Both the position numbers and the translations under genes were made by a program. A stretch of 23,594 bases of DNA from Knufia peltigerae (lineage: Eukaryota > Ascomycota > Eurotiomycetes > Chaetothyriales > Trichomeriaceae), in contig JAPDRN010000241.1 of assembly GCA_030247855.1 (NCBI GenBank), positions 1 to 23,594 of the forward strand, given 5' to 3'. This document shows, piece by piece, positions 8,332 through 16,098 of the stretch. A model generated the notes under the pieces. The model did no database searches. It worked only from the letters and a program-made list of their open reading frames with translations, and was not told the origin of the DNA. How positions within the stretch are numbered: position 1 is the first letter of the stretch; every line of letters starts with the position of its first letter.

Positions 8332-8380
8332 GCATCCACGCATGGTGTGGATCTACGTGTCGACCAAGGTCGACAGCTAC
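8332..8380 (-). repeat. Tandem pair of SMAG-type palindromes
   Basis: Two head-to-tail palindromes, both with GTAG on the minus strand. Copy 8356-8332 begins GTAGATCCACACCATGCG; copy 8380-8357 begins GTAGCTGTCGACCTTGGTCG. The two stems have different sequences, so they are different subfamilies of the same GTAG-headed design. Confidence 0.8.
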
Positions 8381-8415
8381 CAACAGCAGCCCAACAGCGG
8401 TGGGAAGTTGTCGGA

Positions 8416-8627
8416 GGCGGGGAGGGGGCAGATGGCGGGGGCGTGAGCGCCATGGATGGCGCGACCGAGCTTACATGGACGTACTTGCAGCGACCCCCGC
8501 CATCTGCCCCCTCCCCGCCAAACCCGGAATCTGCCGTTGCTGTTGCTTCGGCTGTTGCTGTTGCCGTTGCCGTCGCTCCGGCCTCTGCGGGTGCAGGGCG
8601 CAGCCCTGCCGACAACACACCCCCTAC
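8416..8627 (-). repeat. Long composite palindromic repeat, copy 3 (complete)
   Basis: Read on the minus strand, GTAG (8627-8624) is followed by GGCAGGGCTGCGCCCTGCAC, a mixed CAACGG/CAACAG tract, and ATTCCG. A 26-bp arm (8519-8494) pairs perfectly with the second arm (8441-8416). The loop holds GCAAGTACGTCCATGTAAG and the inner hairpin GCGCCATCCATGGCGC (8462-8447). It is in opposite orientation to copy 2, 173 bp away, and directly upstream of prpE. A 16-bp palindrome, CCCTACCAAGGTAGGG (8622-8637), forms its outer boundary. Confidence 0.9.
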
Positions 8628-8698
8628 CAAGGTAGGGCGGCCCGCGCGCCAGCGCCGGACTATGCTCGAACCATGACTTTGTCTGGGAGGGCTGCGTC

Positions 8699-10579
8699 AT
8701 GAACTACGAGGAAACCTACCGCCGCTCGATCGACGAGCCGGAGGCATTCTGGGGCGTGGAAGCCAAGCGCATCCACTGGCACAAGCCACCGCAACAGGTG
8801 CTCGACTACAGCAACCCGCCGTTCCGGCGCTGGTTCGTCGGTGGCGAAACCAATCTCTGCTACAACGCCGTCGACCGGCATCTGGCCGACCGTCCGGACC
8901 AGCTCGCCCTGGTCGCCATCTCCACCGAAACCAACAGCACCCGCGAAGTCACCTATCGCCAGCTGTATCGCGAAGTGAACGACTTCGCCGCCGTGCTGAA
9001 ACATCTTGGTGTCGGCCACGGCGATCGCGTGGTGATCTACATGCCGAACATGGCCGAGGCCGTGTTCGCCATGCTTGCCTGTGCACGTATCGGTGCAGTG
9101 CACTCGGTGGTGTTCGGTGGTTTCGCCGCGCACAACCTCGCGCTGCGCATCGACGATGCCAAGCCGAAGCTGCTGATCGCCGCCGACGCCGGCATGCGTG
9201 GCGGCAAGCTCATTCCGTACAAGGCGATGGTCGATGCCGCCTGCGCCGAAGCCGGTAATCCGCCGCCGCACGTACTGATCGTTTCGCGCGGGCTGGACCC
9301 GGCCGAGCCACGCATCGAAGGGCGCGACGTCGAGTACGCCACCCTGCGTGCGCAGATCGGGCAGACCGATGTGCCAGTGCAATGGTTGGAATCGAGCGAG
9401 CCCAGCTACCTGCTGTACACCTCCGGCACCACCGGCAAGCCGAAGGGCGTGCAGCGCGATGTCGGTGGCTATGCGGTGGCGATGGCGCAGTCGATGCAGA
9501 CCGTGTTCGACTGCAAGCCGGGACAGGTGATGTTCTCCACCTCCGATGTCGGCTGGGCCGTGGGCCATTCCTACAACGTGTATGGCCCGTTGATCGGCGG
9601 CTGCACCTCGCTGCTGTACGAAGGGCTGCCGACCAACCCTGATCCGGGTATCTGGTGGGCGCTGTGCGAGCAGTACAACGTACGCACGATGTTCTCTTCG
9701 CCGACGGCGATCCGCGTGCTGAAGAAGCACGATGCCGATTTCATCCACCGGCACGACCTGGATGCGCTGAAGTATCTGTTCCTGGCCGGCGAGCCGCTGG
9801 ACGAACCGACCGCGCACTGGATCAGCGACGCGCTGGGCAAGCCGATCATCGACAACTACTGGCAGACCGAAACCGGTTGGCCGGCATTGACCCTGCTGCC
9901 CGGGCTGGACATGAAACCGGTGCGTTTCGGCTCACCGGGTTTCCCCAATCTCGGATACCGGATGAAGGTGATCGACGAGAACACCGGTGAAGAAGTGGCT
10001 GCGGGGCAGAAGGGCGTGCTGGTGATGACGCCGCCGTTGCCGCCGGGCTGCATGAGCACGGTCTGGAATGACGACAGCCGCTTCCTGCAGAGCTACTTCA
10101 GTCACTTCAAGGAACTGCTGTACAGCTCGCTGGACTGGGCCATCCGCGATGACGATGGCTATACCTTCATCCTCGGCCGCACCGACGATGTGATCAACGT
10201 GGCCGGGCACCGTCTGGGCACGCGTGAGATCGAGGAGGCCATCTCCAGTCACCCGCGCGTGGCCGAGGCAGCGGTGATCGGGGTGAAGGACGAATTGAAG
10301 GGGCAGGTGCCGCTGGTGTTCGTCACCCTCAAGCAGGGGCTCGATGGCGAAGACCCGGCCGCAGTGGTGGCCGAGATGATGGCCACGGTGACCGCGTCGC
10401 TGGGTGCGGTGGCGCGACCGGCGCACATCCATGTGGTCAACGCGCTGCCCAAGACCCGTTCGGGCAAGCTGCTGCGTCGCTCGCTGCAGGCGTTGGCCGA
10501 GCAGCGCGACCCCGGCGACCTGTCGACGCTGGACGACCCGGGCGCGCTGGAAGAGATCCGCCGCGCGCTGGGACGCTGA
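8699..10579 (+). CDS. prpE: Propionate-CoA ligase (propionyl-CoA synthetase)
   Basis: Activates propionate (and probably acetate less well) to propionyl-CoA through an acyl-adenylate. The 626-residue length fits PrpE. The opening SxxEPExFW..A+RI.W and SNPPFRRWF are PrpE-like rather than Acs-like. The adenylation P-loop is YTSGTTGKPKG (240-250), followed by VQRDVGGYAVA. DNYWQTETGWP is motif A5 and GRTDDVINVAGHRLGT is the hinge. The C-terminal PKTRSGKLLRR places the conserved acetylatable lysine at K590. The start ATG 8699 has GGGAGG (8685-8690) at 8-base spacing. No prpB, prpC or prpD is next to it. It is flanked by a long repeat upstream and a SMAG pair downstream. Confidence 0.93.
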   Translation: MNYEETYRRSIDEPEAFWGVEAKRIHWHKPPQQVLDYSNPPFRRWFVGGETNLCYNAVDRHLADRPDQLALVAISTETNSTREVTYRQLYREVNDFAAVLKHLGVGHGDRVVIYMPNMAEAVFAMLACARIGAVHSVVFGGFAAHNLALRIDDAKPKLLIAADAGMRGGKLIPYKAMVDAACAEAGNPPPHVLIVSRGLDPAEPRIEGRDVEYATLRAQIGQTDVPVQWLESSEPSYLLYTSGTTGKPKGVQRDVGGYAVAMAQSMQTVFDCKPGQVMFSTSDVGWAVGHSYNVYGPLIGGCTSLLYEGLPTNPDPGIWWALCEQYNVRTMFSSPTAIRVLKKHDADFIHRHDLDALKYLFLAGEPLDEPTAHWISDALGKPIIDNYWQTETGWPALTLLPGLDMKPVRFGSPGFPNLGYRMKVIDENTGEEVAAGQKGVLVMTPPLPPGCMSTVWNDDSRFLQSYFSHFKELLYSSLDWAIRDDDGYTFILGRTDDVINVAGHRLGTREIEEAISSHPRVAEAAVIGVKDELKGQVPLVFVTLKQGLDGEDPAAVVAEMMATVTASLGAVARPAHIHVVNALPKTRSGKLLRRSLQALAEQRDPGDLSTLDDPGALEEIRRALGR

Positions 10580-10584
10580 TCAAG

Positions 10585-10649
10585 GTAGTGCCGGCCGCTG
10601 GCTGGCACCCTCGGGATGGGTGGGGTTGCCGGCCAGCGGCCGGCACTAC
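10585..10649. repeat. Inverted pair of SMAG-type palindromes after prpE
   Basis: Copy 10585-10609 (+, GTAGTGCCGGCCGCTGGCTG...) and copy 10625-10649 (-, same family) are separated by 15 bp and can pair with each other. They start 6 bp after the prpE stop and probably act as its 3' stem or terminator. The family is the same as at 1457-1520 and 23492-23516. Confidence 0.9.
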
Positions 10650-10802
10650 CCTCGCGGCTCGGGACATGCGCTAAGCTCCGCCTGTCATCGACCTGCAACA
10701 CGCGGCACGCGCCGGGGAACGCGCGTGCCACCCGGGGATGGCGGACAGGGGGGCGTGCTCGCAAGGGCATGCACGCGTATCGCATCGAGGGAAGGGGGAG
10801 CT

Positions 10803-11306
10803 ATGGCACTGCTGCATGCCAAGACGGCCGCTGGCCGCCAGGAAATCGAAGATCGTGCCCGTCGCCTGCCGGCGGCGCTGCGTTCGATCCTGTTGATGGT
10901 TGACGGTCAGCGCGATGAAAGCGAACTGCGCGGCTTGTTCGAAGGACTGCGCGCACCGCAGGATGCGCTGGAGCAATTGGCCGCACTCGGCCTGATCGAA
11001 GTGGTCGGCGGCAGGGCCGAACCTGCCCCGCAGCGCGGACTCTGCAGCGGCCGCGAGCAGGATCCGGCGCTGTACCAGCAGTTGTACGATGCGATGAGCG
11101 ATGCCGTGCGCCGCCATCTCGGCCTGAAAGGCTACTTCATGCAGTTGAAGATCGAGCGCTGTACCGACGCGGTCACTCTGGAACGGCTGTGCCCGGAAAT
11201 GATCGCCGCGATCGGCAAGGCGCGCAGCCCGGCGCTGGCACAGCGCTGGTGGCAGGAGATCCAGGTATCGCTGGCACCGATCACTGCCGAGGTCGTGTCC
11301 GGCTGA
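10803..11306 (+). CDS. Uncharacterised small protein with possible winged-helix-like N-terminus
   Basis: A 167-residue cytoplasmic protein that I do not recognise. Residues about 1-70 (ALRSILLMVDGQRDESELRGLFEGL..PQDALEQLAALGLIEVV) look like a small helical winged-helix-like module of the kind found at the ends of regulatory proteins. The rest is helical (YQQLYDAMSDAVRRHLGLKGYFMQLKIERC...). There is no signal peptide or membrane segment. The start ATG 10803 is preceded by GGGGGAG; longer in-frame starts run into prpE and the SMAG pair. The 5' region holds an 8-bp hairpin (10704-10711 with 10722-10729). It is followed after 46 bp by the SUFU-domain gene on the same strand, and the two could be co-transcribed. 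Confidence 0.72.
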   Translation: MALLHAKTAAGRQEIEDRARRLPAALRSILLMVDGQRDESELRGLFEGLRAPQDALEQLAALGLIEVVGGRAEPAPQRGLCSGREQDPALYQQLYDAMSDAVRRHLGLKGYFMQLKIERCTDAVTLERLCPEMIAAIGKARSPALAQRWWQEIQVSLAPITAEVVSG

Positions 11307-11352
11307 CACGCGGGGTAAAGTGGTCCGCTCTTTTTCCGCCCAGGAGCCCCGC

Positions 11353-12396
11353 ATGCAGAACGACACCGATACACCTGGTTGGGATGCGATCAATGCCGCG
11401 CTGGCGCCGCTGTACGCCGGCCAGGAGCCGCGTCACTTCGGTACCGCGCTGCCGTACACGCTGGGTGGCCAGGATCCGCTCGACGGCATCAGCGTGTACT
11501 GGGCGGAGGCACCGGTTCCGCATTGGCACTACGTCACCTACGGTCTCTCCGAACTGTATGCAAAAGAGAGCAGTGATGCGGCCACCAGTGGCTATGGTTT
11601 CGAGCTGACGTTCCGCCTGGTTGCGGACAAGGGGGAGGATGCAGGCAGCACGCCGCCTGCGTGGCCGATGAACCTGCTGCAGAATCTGGCGCGCTATGTG
11701 TTCAGCAGCGGCAATGTGTTCGAGGATGGCCACCACCTCAACGCCAATGGCCCGATCGCGCTGGAGACCGACACCCGTCTTTGCCACCTGGCGTTCGTTG
11801 CCGATCCGCAGTTGCCGGCGCGCGACACCGCCAATGGACATTTGCAGTTCCTGCAGGTGGTGGGGCTGATCGACGAGGAAATGGACGCGATCAAGCGCTG
11901 GTCCACGCGCGGTGTGCTGCAGGTGCTCGAGCCGGCGATGCCGCTGTGGATCACCGATCTGCAGCGCGGCAACCTGCTGGACGATCCGGCGCTGGCCGTG
12001 CAGGTGCAGGCCGGCAGCGAGCGTGAGGGATCCAGTACGGGCATGTTGTTCATCGAGACGCTGGACTGGCGGCAGACGGCGGGCATCACCACGCTGGTGC
12101 TGGGGGCGGGGCAGGTCGGCAGCGTGGGTGAACTGCTGCCACTGCGCGTGCGCCACGGCAAGGCACTGACGCTGGTCAGCCGCGAACGGCAATGGGAGTT
12201 CATGCCTGCCACCGATGGCGCCGCCGCGGTCGAGGGCGACAACGTGCGCTGGGCACTGGACGATGCGGCATTGCAGGCCTGGCATGACGTGCGGCCAGAA
12301 CGCGGAACCTACGCGGTGTCGAGCACGTTGCAGGTTGAAGTGGTGCCGACGTTCCTGCGCGATGCGAAGGGCGAAGTGATCCGCGAAATCGGCTGA
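11353..12396 (+). CDS. SUFU (suppressor of fused)-domain protein
   Basis: A 347-residue protein of the bacterial SUFU family. The diagnostic string is PVPHWHYVTYGLSELY, followed by SGYGFELTFRL and PPAWPMNLLQNLARYVF. The C-terminal half (QTAGITTLVLGAGQVGSVGELLPLRVRHGKALTLVSR and following) is less typical and may be a second domain. Bacterial SUFU proteins are known in several settings, including as immunity-like proteins in polymorphic toxin loci, but no toxin gene is visible next to this one, so no role is assigned. The start ATG 11353 has AGGAG (11342-11346) at good spacing. Its 3' end meets the GST gene convergently across a long hairpin at 12404-12463. Confidence 0.85.
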   Translation: MQNDTDTPGWDAINAALAPLYAGQEPRHFGTALPYTLGGQDPLDGISVYWAEAPVPHWHYVTYGLSELYAKESSDAATSGYGFELTFRLVADKGEDAGSTPPAWPMNLLQNLARYVFSSGNVFEDGHHLNANGPIALETDTRLCHLAFVADPQLPARDTANGHLQFLQVVGLIDEEMDAIKRWSTRGVLQVLEPAMPLWITDLQRGNLLDDPALAVQVQAGSEREGSSTGMLFIETLDWRQTAGITTLVLGAGQVGSVGELLPLRVRHGKALTLVSRERQWEFMPATDGAAAVEGDNVRWALDDAALQAWHDVRPERGTYAVSSTLQVEVVPTFLRDAKGEVIREIG

Positions 12397-12403
12397 CAGC
12401 GTC

Positions 12404-12463
12404 GATGGAGCCGATGGGGTCAGAGCCGTTCACGATGCGAACGGATCCGACCCCGGTTCCATC
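12404..12463. terminator. Interrupted long hairpin between convergent genes
   Basis: Three nested 6-bp stems: GATGGA/TCCATC (12404-12409 with 12458-12463), GGGGTC/GACCCC (12416-12421 with 12449-12454) and CCGTTC/GAACGG (12426-12431 with 12439-12444). It lies between the SUFU gene and the GST gene and touches the GST stop codon. The GGGGTCAGAGCC...GACCCC layout resembles a palindrome often seen in Xanthomonadaceae intergenic regions. It is a likely bidirectional terminator, though no T run is present. Confidence 0.65.
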
Positions 12464-13073
12464 AGGCCAGGCCTTCGGCCTTCAGCACCGCCTGCACGCC
12501 CGGATCGGCGTCCATGCGCGCCTTGTAGGCGGCCAGGTTGTCCAGGCCCGACAGGTCGACCTTGGTGCCGGCCGCCCAGCGCAGGGTGATGTAGAAGTAG
12601 GGATCGGCGAAGCTGCGGAAACCGGCCAGCCACGGCTTGTCGGCCAGCTGACTGTCGGCGGTCTCGAACAGCGCGCGCAGGCGCTTGTGTGCAGCGGCGC
12701 GGATCGCGTCGTACCGCCCTTCATCGGCGATGAACTTGCCCGGCGAGAACAGCGGCGAGAACGCCGGGTGCACGTCGGAGTTGACGAAGGCCAGCCAGCG
12801 GGTGGCTTCAGCGCGCTGGCGCGGGCTGCCATCGCCGCTGAGACCGGCCTGCGGGTAGCTGTCGGCGATGTAGCCCATGATCGCCGCGTTCTGCAGCAGC
12901 ACGAAGTCGCCATCGACGACCGCCGGTACGGCGCCAGCCGGATTGATCTTGAGGAATTCCGGACCCTTCAGGGTGTCCTTGTTCAGCAGTTCGACCTCGA
13001 ACGGCTGGCCGGTCCACTGCAGGGCGATGTGGTCGGCGGTGGAACAGGCACCGGGCTTGCTGTACAGCTTCAT
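12462..13073 (-). CDS. Glutathione S-transferase, beta-class-like
   Basis: Predicted cytoplasmic glutathione transferase of 203 residues. The N-terminal thioredoxin fold opens MKLYSKPGACS, with Cys10 in the position used by beta-class bacterial enzymes. The cis-Pro motif is AVPAV (P50). The C-terminal helical domain has RWLAFVNSDVHPAFSPLF, with the class-conserved His at 102. One oddity: the glutathione-contacting Glu-Ser pair expected before VAI/AI is Gln61-Asn62 here (LLQNAAIMGYIAD), so substrate use may differ. The start ATG 13073 has GGAG (13085-13082) upstream; the longer frame from 13124 is unsupported. It is the last of a leftward run of genes. Confidence 0.9.
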   Translation of the reverse strand: MKLYSKPGACSTADHIALQWTGQPFEVELLNKDTLKGPEFLKINPAGAVPAVVDGDFVLLQNAAIMGYIADSYPQAGLSGDGSPRQRAEATRWLAFVNSDVHPAFSPLFSPGKFIADEGRYDAIRAAAHKRLRALFETADSQLADKPWLAGFRSFADPYFYITLRWAAGTKVDLSGLDNLAAYKARMDADPGVQAVLKAEGLA

Positions 13074-13159
13074 GGGAACTCCAGGCGGGGTGTGGCGGGA
13101 AACACCCACTATCCCAGAGCCCACCGGCGCGCAGCAACGCTGCTGCTGGCAACGGATCG

Positions 13160-13618
13160 TTACGACTGCCGGGGCTTGAGGTTCTGCACCTTGTAGAAGG
13201 TGTGATCGCCGATGGTGGCCACCTGGTAGGCGTTGCGCCAGTTCGGGCTGGCAATCGCCAGCGCAGCGAAGTGACTGGCGCCGGGCACGATCTCGCGGCG
13301 CTCGCCGGCCGGCAGCGCCCAGTTGCGCTCGGCGTCGAAGGCCACGTCCATCGCTTCACTCCAGGCTGCGTCGTTGCCCAGCTGGGTGCCGGGGGAGACG
13401 ATGGTGGGGGCGAACTGCTTGCGCGCGGTCACCACCTGGCACATCGAGTCGCCCCAGAGGCCGCTGTCGAGGCGACGCAGGGCGACCTCGGCCACGGCCT
13501 GCTGGCCACGCAGGGTCTGGTCGCGGGCTTCAAGGTAGACGGTGGTGCTCAAGCACAATGAATCAGCGGCCGGCTGCGGCAGCAACTGCGACAGCCAGAG
13601 AATCCAGGCCAGTTTCAT
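13160..13618 (-). CDS. SleB-type cell wall hydrolase, exported
   Basis: A 152-residue protein of the Hydrolase_2/SleB family, relatives of spore cortex-lytic transglycosylases; in a Gram-negative it is presumably a peptidoglycan hydrolase in the periplasm. The signature TTVYLEARDQTLRGQQAVAEVALRRL includes the expected acidic residue Glu30. The later blocks VSPGTQL and ASHFAALAIASPNWRNAYQVATIGDHTFYKV are in family order. A short hydrophobic N-terminus (MKLAWILWLSQLLPQPAADS) is a signal peptide or anchor. The start ATG 13618 has an excellent AAGGAG (13627-13622). The 66-residue upstream extension is rejected. It is alone, between GST and a 299-bp gap. Confidence 0.87.
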   Translation of the reverse strand: MKLAWILWLSQLLPQPAADSLCLSTTVYLEARDQTLRGQQAVAEVALRRLDSGLWGDSMCQVVTARKQFAPTIVSPGTQLGNDAAWSEAMDVAFDAERNWALPAGERREIVPGASHFAALAIASPNWRNAYQVATIGDHTFYKVQNLKPRQS

Positions 13619-13917
13619 ATAACTCCTTGCTCCGTGTGGGACGCACCTGGCGGTTCCGGCAGCGCAGGCTGCTGGAGGCGGGGTACGACTTGGCGTCATG
13701 GGGAGGCGGCCATCGGGGCTGCCCCGTGGGCGGCCCCAAGAACACGATCGTGGATCGATCGGCGGGGTCCGCACCGGCTCACCGGAAACTGGCTGGTGAG
13801 CGGAAAGATGGCGCAAGGTAGGGGGGCATTGCCGAACGCATCCTGAATCGTCCGGCTTGACATTCAGCTTGGGGGGCGGTGACGGAAATCACATTCCGAC
13901 CCCCATTCAGGTGTTGA
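13619..13917. other. 299-bp intergenic gap with hairpins, no gene seen
   Basis: No convincing coding region. It holds a small stem CTCACC...GGTGAG (about 13779-13801) and an interrupted G/C stem at 13871-13904 (GGGGG...CGGAA atcaca TTCCG.CCCC). The latter is positioned as the 3' structure of the fadH transcript. CATTCAG occurs on both sides of that stem (13861-13867 and 13904-13910). Confidence 0.5.
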
Positions 13918-15948
13918 TCAGAGCGCGGCGGCAACCCGGCTGCCCTGATCGATGGCACGTTTTGCATCGAGTTCGGCGGCCACATCGGCACCGCCGATCA
14001 GCTGTGCAGCGATGCCGGCTGCCTGTAGTTCGGCCTGCAGCGCGCGCTGCGGTTCCTGCCCGGCACAGATCACCACGTGGTCGACCGGCAGCAGCTGCTC
14101 GCTGCCCTCGACGCGGATGCGCAGGCCCGCATCGTCCACGCCCAGGTACTCGACCCCGCCCAGCATGCGCACGCCCTTGGCCTTCAGCGTGGCGCGATGG
14201 ATCCAGCCGGTGGTCTTGCCCAGCCGCGCGCCGGGCTTGCCGGCGCTGCGCTGCAGCAGCCACAGCCTGCGCGGCGAGGCTTCCACGGCCGGCTGGGCCA
14301 GTGCGCCGCGGGCCTCGAAGGTGGCATCCACGCCCCATTCGGCCATCCAGCGCTGCGGGTCCAACGATGGAGAAGGGCCGTCATGGGCGAGGAACTCGCC
14401 GACATCGAAGCCGATGCCGCCGGCGCCGATGATGGCGGCGCTGGCACCGACCTCGACCCGGCCCAGCAGCACGTCCAGGTAGTTCACCACCTTGGCGTGG
14501 TCGGCACCGGGGAAGTCGACCTTGCGCGGCACGATGCCGGTGGCCAGCACGACCTCATCGAAACCGGCCAGGCTGGCGGCGTCGGCACGGGTGCCCAAGC
14601 GCAGCTGCACGCCGGTCTCGGCCAGCTTGTGGCGGAAGTAGCGCAGGGTCTCGTGGAATTCTTCCTTGCCGGGAATGCGCTTGGCCACGTTGAACTGGCC
14701 ACCGATCTCCTCGCTGGCGTCGAACAGGGTGACGTGGTGGCCGCGTTCGGCAGCGACCGTGGCGCAGGCCAGGCCGGCCGGCCCTGCGCCGACCACGGCC
14801 ACCCGCTTCGGTGCGGTGGTCGGGGTATAGACCAGCTCGGTCTCGTGGGCAGCGCGCGGGTTGACCAGGCAACTGGCCAGCTTGTTCTCGAACACGTGGT
14901 CCAGGCAGGCCTGGTTGCAGGCGATGCAGGTATTGATGGCCTCGGCACGACCGGCGCGGGCCTTGTTCGGCCACTGCGGATCGGCCAGCAGCGGGCGTGC
15001 CAGCGACACCATGTCGGCCCCGCCATCGGCGAGGATGCGTTCGGCCACCTCGGGCATGTTGATGCGGTTGGTCGCCACCAGCGGCAACGTCACGTGTGGC
15101 TTGAGCTTGGCAGTGACCGCAGCGAACGCACCGCGCGGTACCGACGTGGCAATGGTCGGAATGCGCGCTTCATGCCAGCCGATGCCGGAATTGAGGATCG
15201 TCGCACCCGCGGCTTCGATGGCCTGGGCCTGCTGCACGATCTCTTCCCAGTTGCTGCCGTCTTCGACCAGGTCGACCAGCGACAGGCGGTAGATGATGAT
15301 GAAATCCGGACCGCAGGCCTCGCGGATGCGACGCACGATCTCTACCGCGAAGCGCATGCGCTGCCCGGCATCACCGCCCCAGCGGTCGTTGCGCTTGTTG
15401 GTGCGCGGGGCGATGAACTCGTTGATGAGGTAGCCCTCCGAGCCCATCACTTCCACGCCGTCGTAGCCGGCCTCGCGGGCCAGCTTCGCGCTGCGTGCGT
15501 AGTCGGCGATGTGCCGCTCGACGCCGCTGGCCGACAAGGCGCGCGGGGTGAACGGATTGATCGGCGCCTTCAGCTTCGACGGCGCTACCGACAGCGGGTG
15601 ATAGGCATAGCGCCCGGCGTGCAGCAGCTGCAGGCAGATCTTCGCGCCGTGCTGGTGCGCGGCGGCGGTCAGCTGCCGGTGCGGGCGCACTTCCCATGGC
15701 CAGGACAGCTTGCCGCCGAACGGCTTGAGCCAGCCGACCACGTTGGGAGCGAAGCCGCCGGTGACGATCAGGCCAACGCCGCCTTCGGCGCGCTCTGCGA
15801 AATAGGCGGCCAGGCGCGGGAAGTCGCGCGCGCGGTCTTCCAGGCCGGTGTGCATCGAACCCATCAGCACCCGGTTGCGCAACTGGGTGAAGCCCAGGTC
15901 CAGCGGGGCGAACAGGTGGGGGTAGGCGCTTTCGTTGGCTGGCGACAT
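13918..15948 (-). CDS. fadH: NADPH-dependent 2,4-dienoyl-CoA reductase
   Basis: Reduces 2,4-dienoyl-CoA during beta-oxidation of unsaturated fatty acids. The 676-residue protein has an N-terminal old-yellow-enzyme TIM barrel (about 10-345) with catalytic residues matching Tyr173 (GSEGYLINEF) and His259 (GIGWHEARIPT). The 4Fe-4S cysteines are C341, C344, C348 and C360 in the spacing C-x2-C-x3-C-x11-C. A C-terminal FAD/NADPH region includes VAVVGAGPAGLACA (384-397) and AAIIGAGGIGFDVGEFLA. All three sites are offset by seven from E. coli FadH, so spacing is intact. The start ATG 15948 lacks a clear Shine-Dalgarno sequence. The gene is 103 bp downstream of the YczE-family gene, with a REP pair in between. 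Confidence 0.96.
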   Translation of the reverse strand: MSPANESAYPHLFAPLDLGFTQLRNRVLMGSMHTGLEDRARDFPRLAAYFAERAEGGVGLIVTGGFAPNVVGWLKPFGGKLSWPWEVRPHRQLTAAAHQHGAKICLQLLHAGRYAYHPLSVAPSKLKAPINPFTPRALSASGVERHIADYARSAKLAREAGYDGVEVMGSEGYLINEFIAPRTNKRNDRWGGDAGQRMRFAVEIVRRIREACGPDFIIIYRLSLVDLVEDGSNWEEIVQQAQAIEAAGATILNSGIGWHEARIPTIATSVPRGAFAAVTAKLKPHVTLPLVATNRINMPEVAERILADGGADMVSLARPLLADPQWPNKARAGRAEAINTCIACNQACLDHVFENKLASCLVNPRAAHETELVYTPTTAPKRVAVVGAGPAGLACATVAAERGHHVTLFDASEEIGGQFNVAKRIPGKEEFHETLRYFRHKLAETGVQLRLGTRADAASLAGFDEVVLATGIVPRKVDFPGADHAKVVNYLDVLLGRVEVGASAAIIGAGGIGFDVGEFLAHDGPSPSLDPQRWMAEWGVDATFEARGALAQPAVEASPRRLWLLQRSAGKPGARLGKTTGWIHRATLKAKGVRMLGGVEYLGVDDAGLRIRVEGSEQLLPVDHVVICAGQEPQRALQAELQAAGIAAQLIGGADVAAELDAKRAIDQGSRVAAAL

Positions 15949-16022
15949 GTCGATACGCTTGCGTACGGAAGCGCGAAGGGTGCCGCGAAACGGCGCCCGG
16001 GGCAAGGGCTGGCTCGCGCTCG

Positions 16023-16098
16023 GTAGCGCCGGGCCATGCCCGGCGACGCGATCACCCCTGGCCGCGCTGCGCGCTCGCCGGGCGTGGCCCGGCGCTAC
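16023..16098. repeat. Inverted pair of REP/SMAG palindromes, overlapping a coding end
   Basis: Copy 16023-16046 (+, GTAGCGCCGGGCCATGCCCG...) and copy 16075-16098 (-, near-identical) are in opposite orientation with 28 bp between them. The right copy codes for part of the C-terminus of the YczE-family protein, whose stop (16052-16054) lies in the spacer. The stem sequence differs from the GTAGTGCCGG group, so this is a separate subfamily. Confidence 0.9.

Noticed and set aside
7427..8383. 318-codon minus-strand frame across rluA and the repeat
   Set aside because: It spans antisense rluA plus palindromic repeat sequence, including a poly-Cys run.
8260..8676. 138-codon plus-strand frame in the repeat block
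   Set aside because: It reads through two SMAG palindromes and copy 3 of the long repeat; it has no ribosome binding site and ends in low-complexity Ala-Val.
11303..11321. CTGACA/TAAAGT as a promoter for the SUFU gene
   Set aside because: Spacer is only 7 bp, too short for sigma70.
11281..12285. 334-codon minus-strand frame opposite the SUFU gene
   Set aside because: Shadow frame with no recognisable domain and no ribosome binding site.
13857..13862. Perfect TTGACA (-35) on the plus strand
   Set aside because: No -10 box at 15-19 bp downstream and no rightward gene follows it.
14077..16026. Long open frame (649 codons) on the plus strand opposite fadH
   Set aside because: Antisense shadow of fadH; composition is Gly/Ala/Val/His-rich without motifs.
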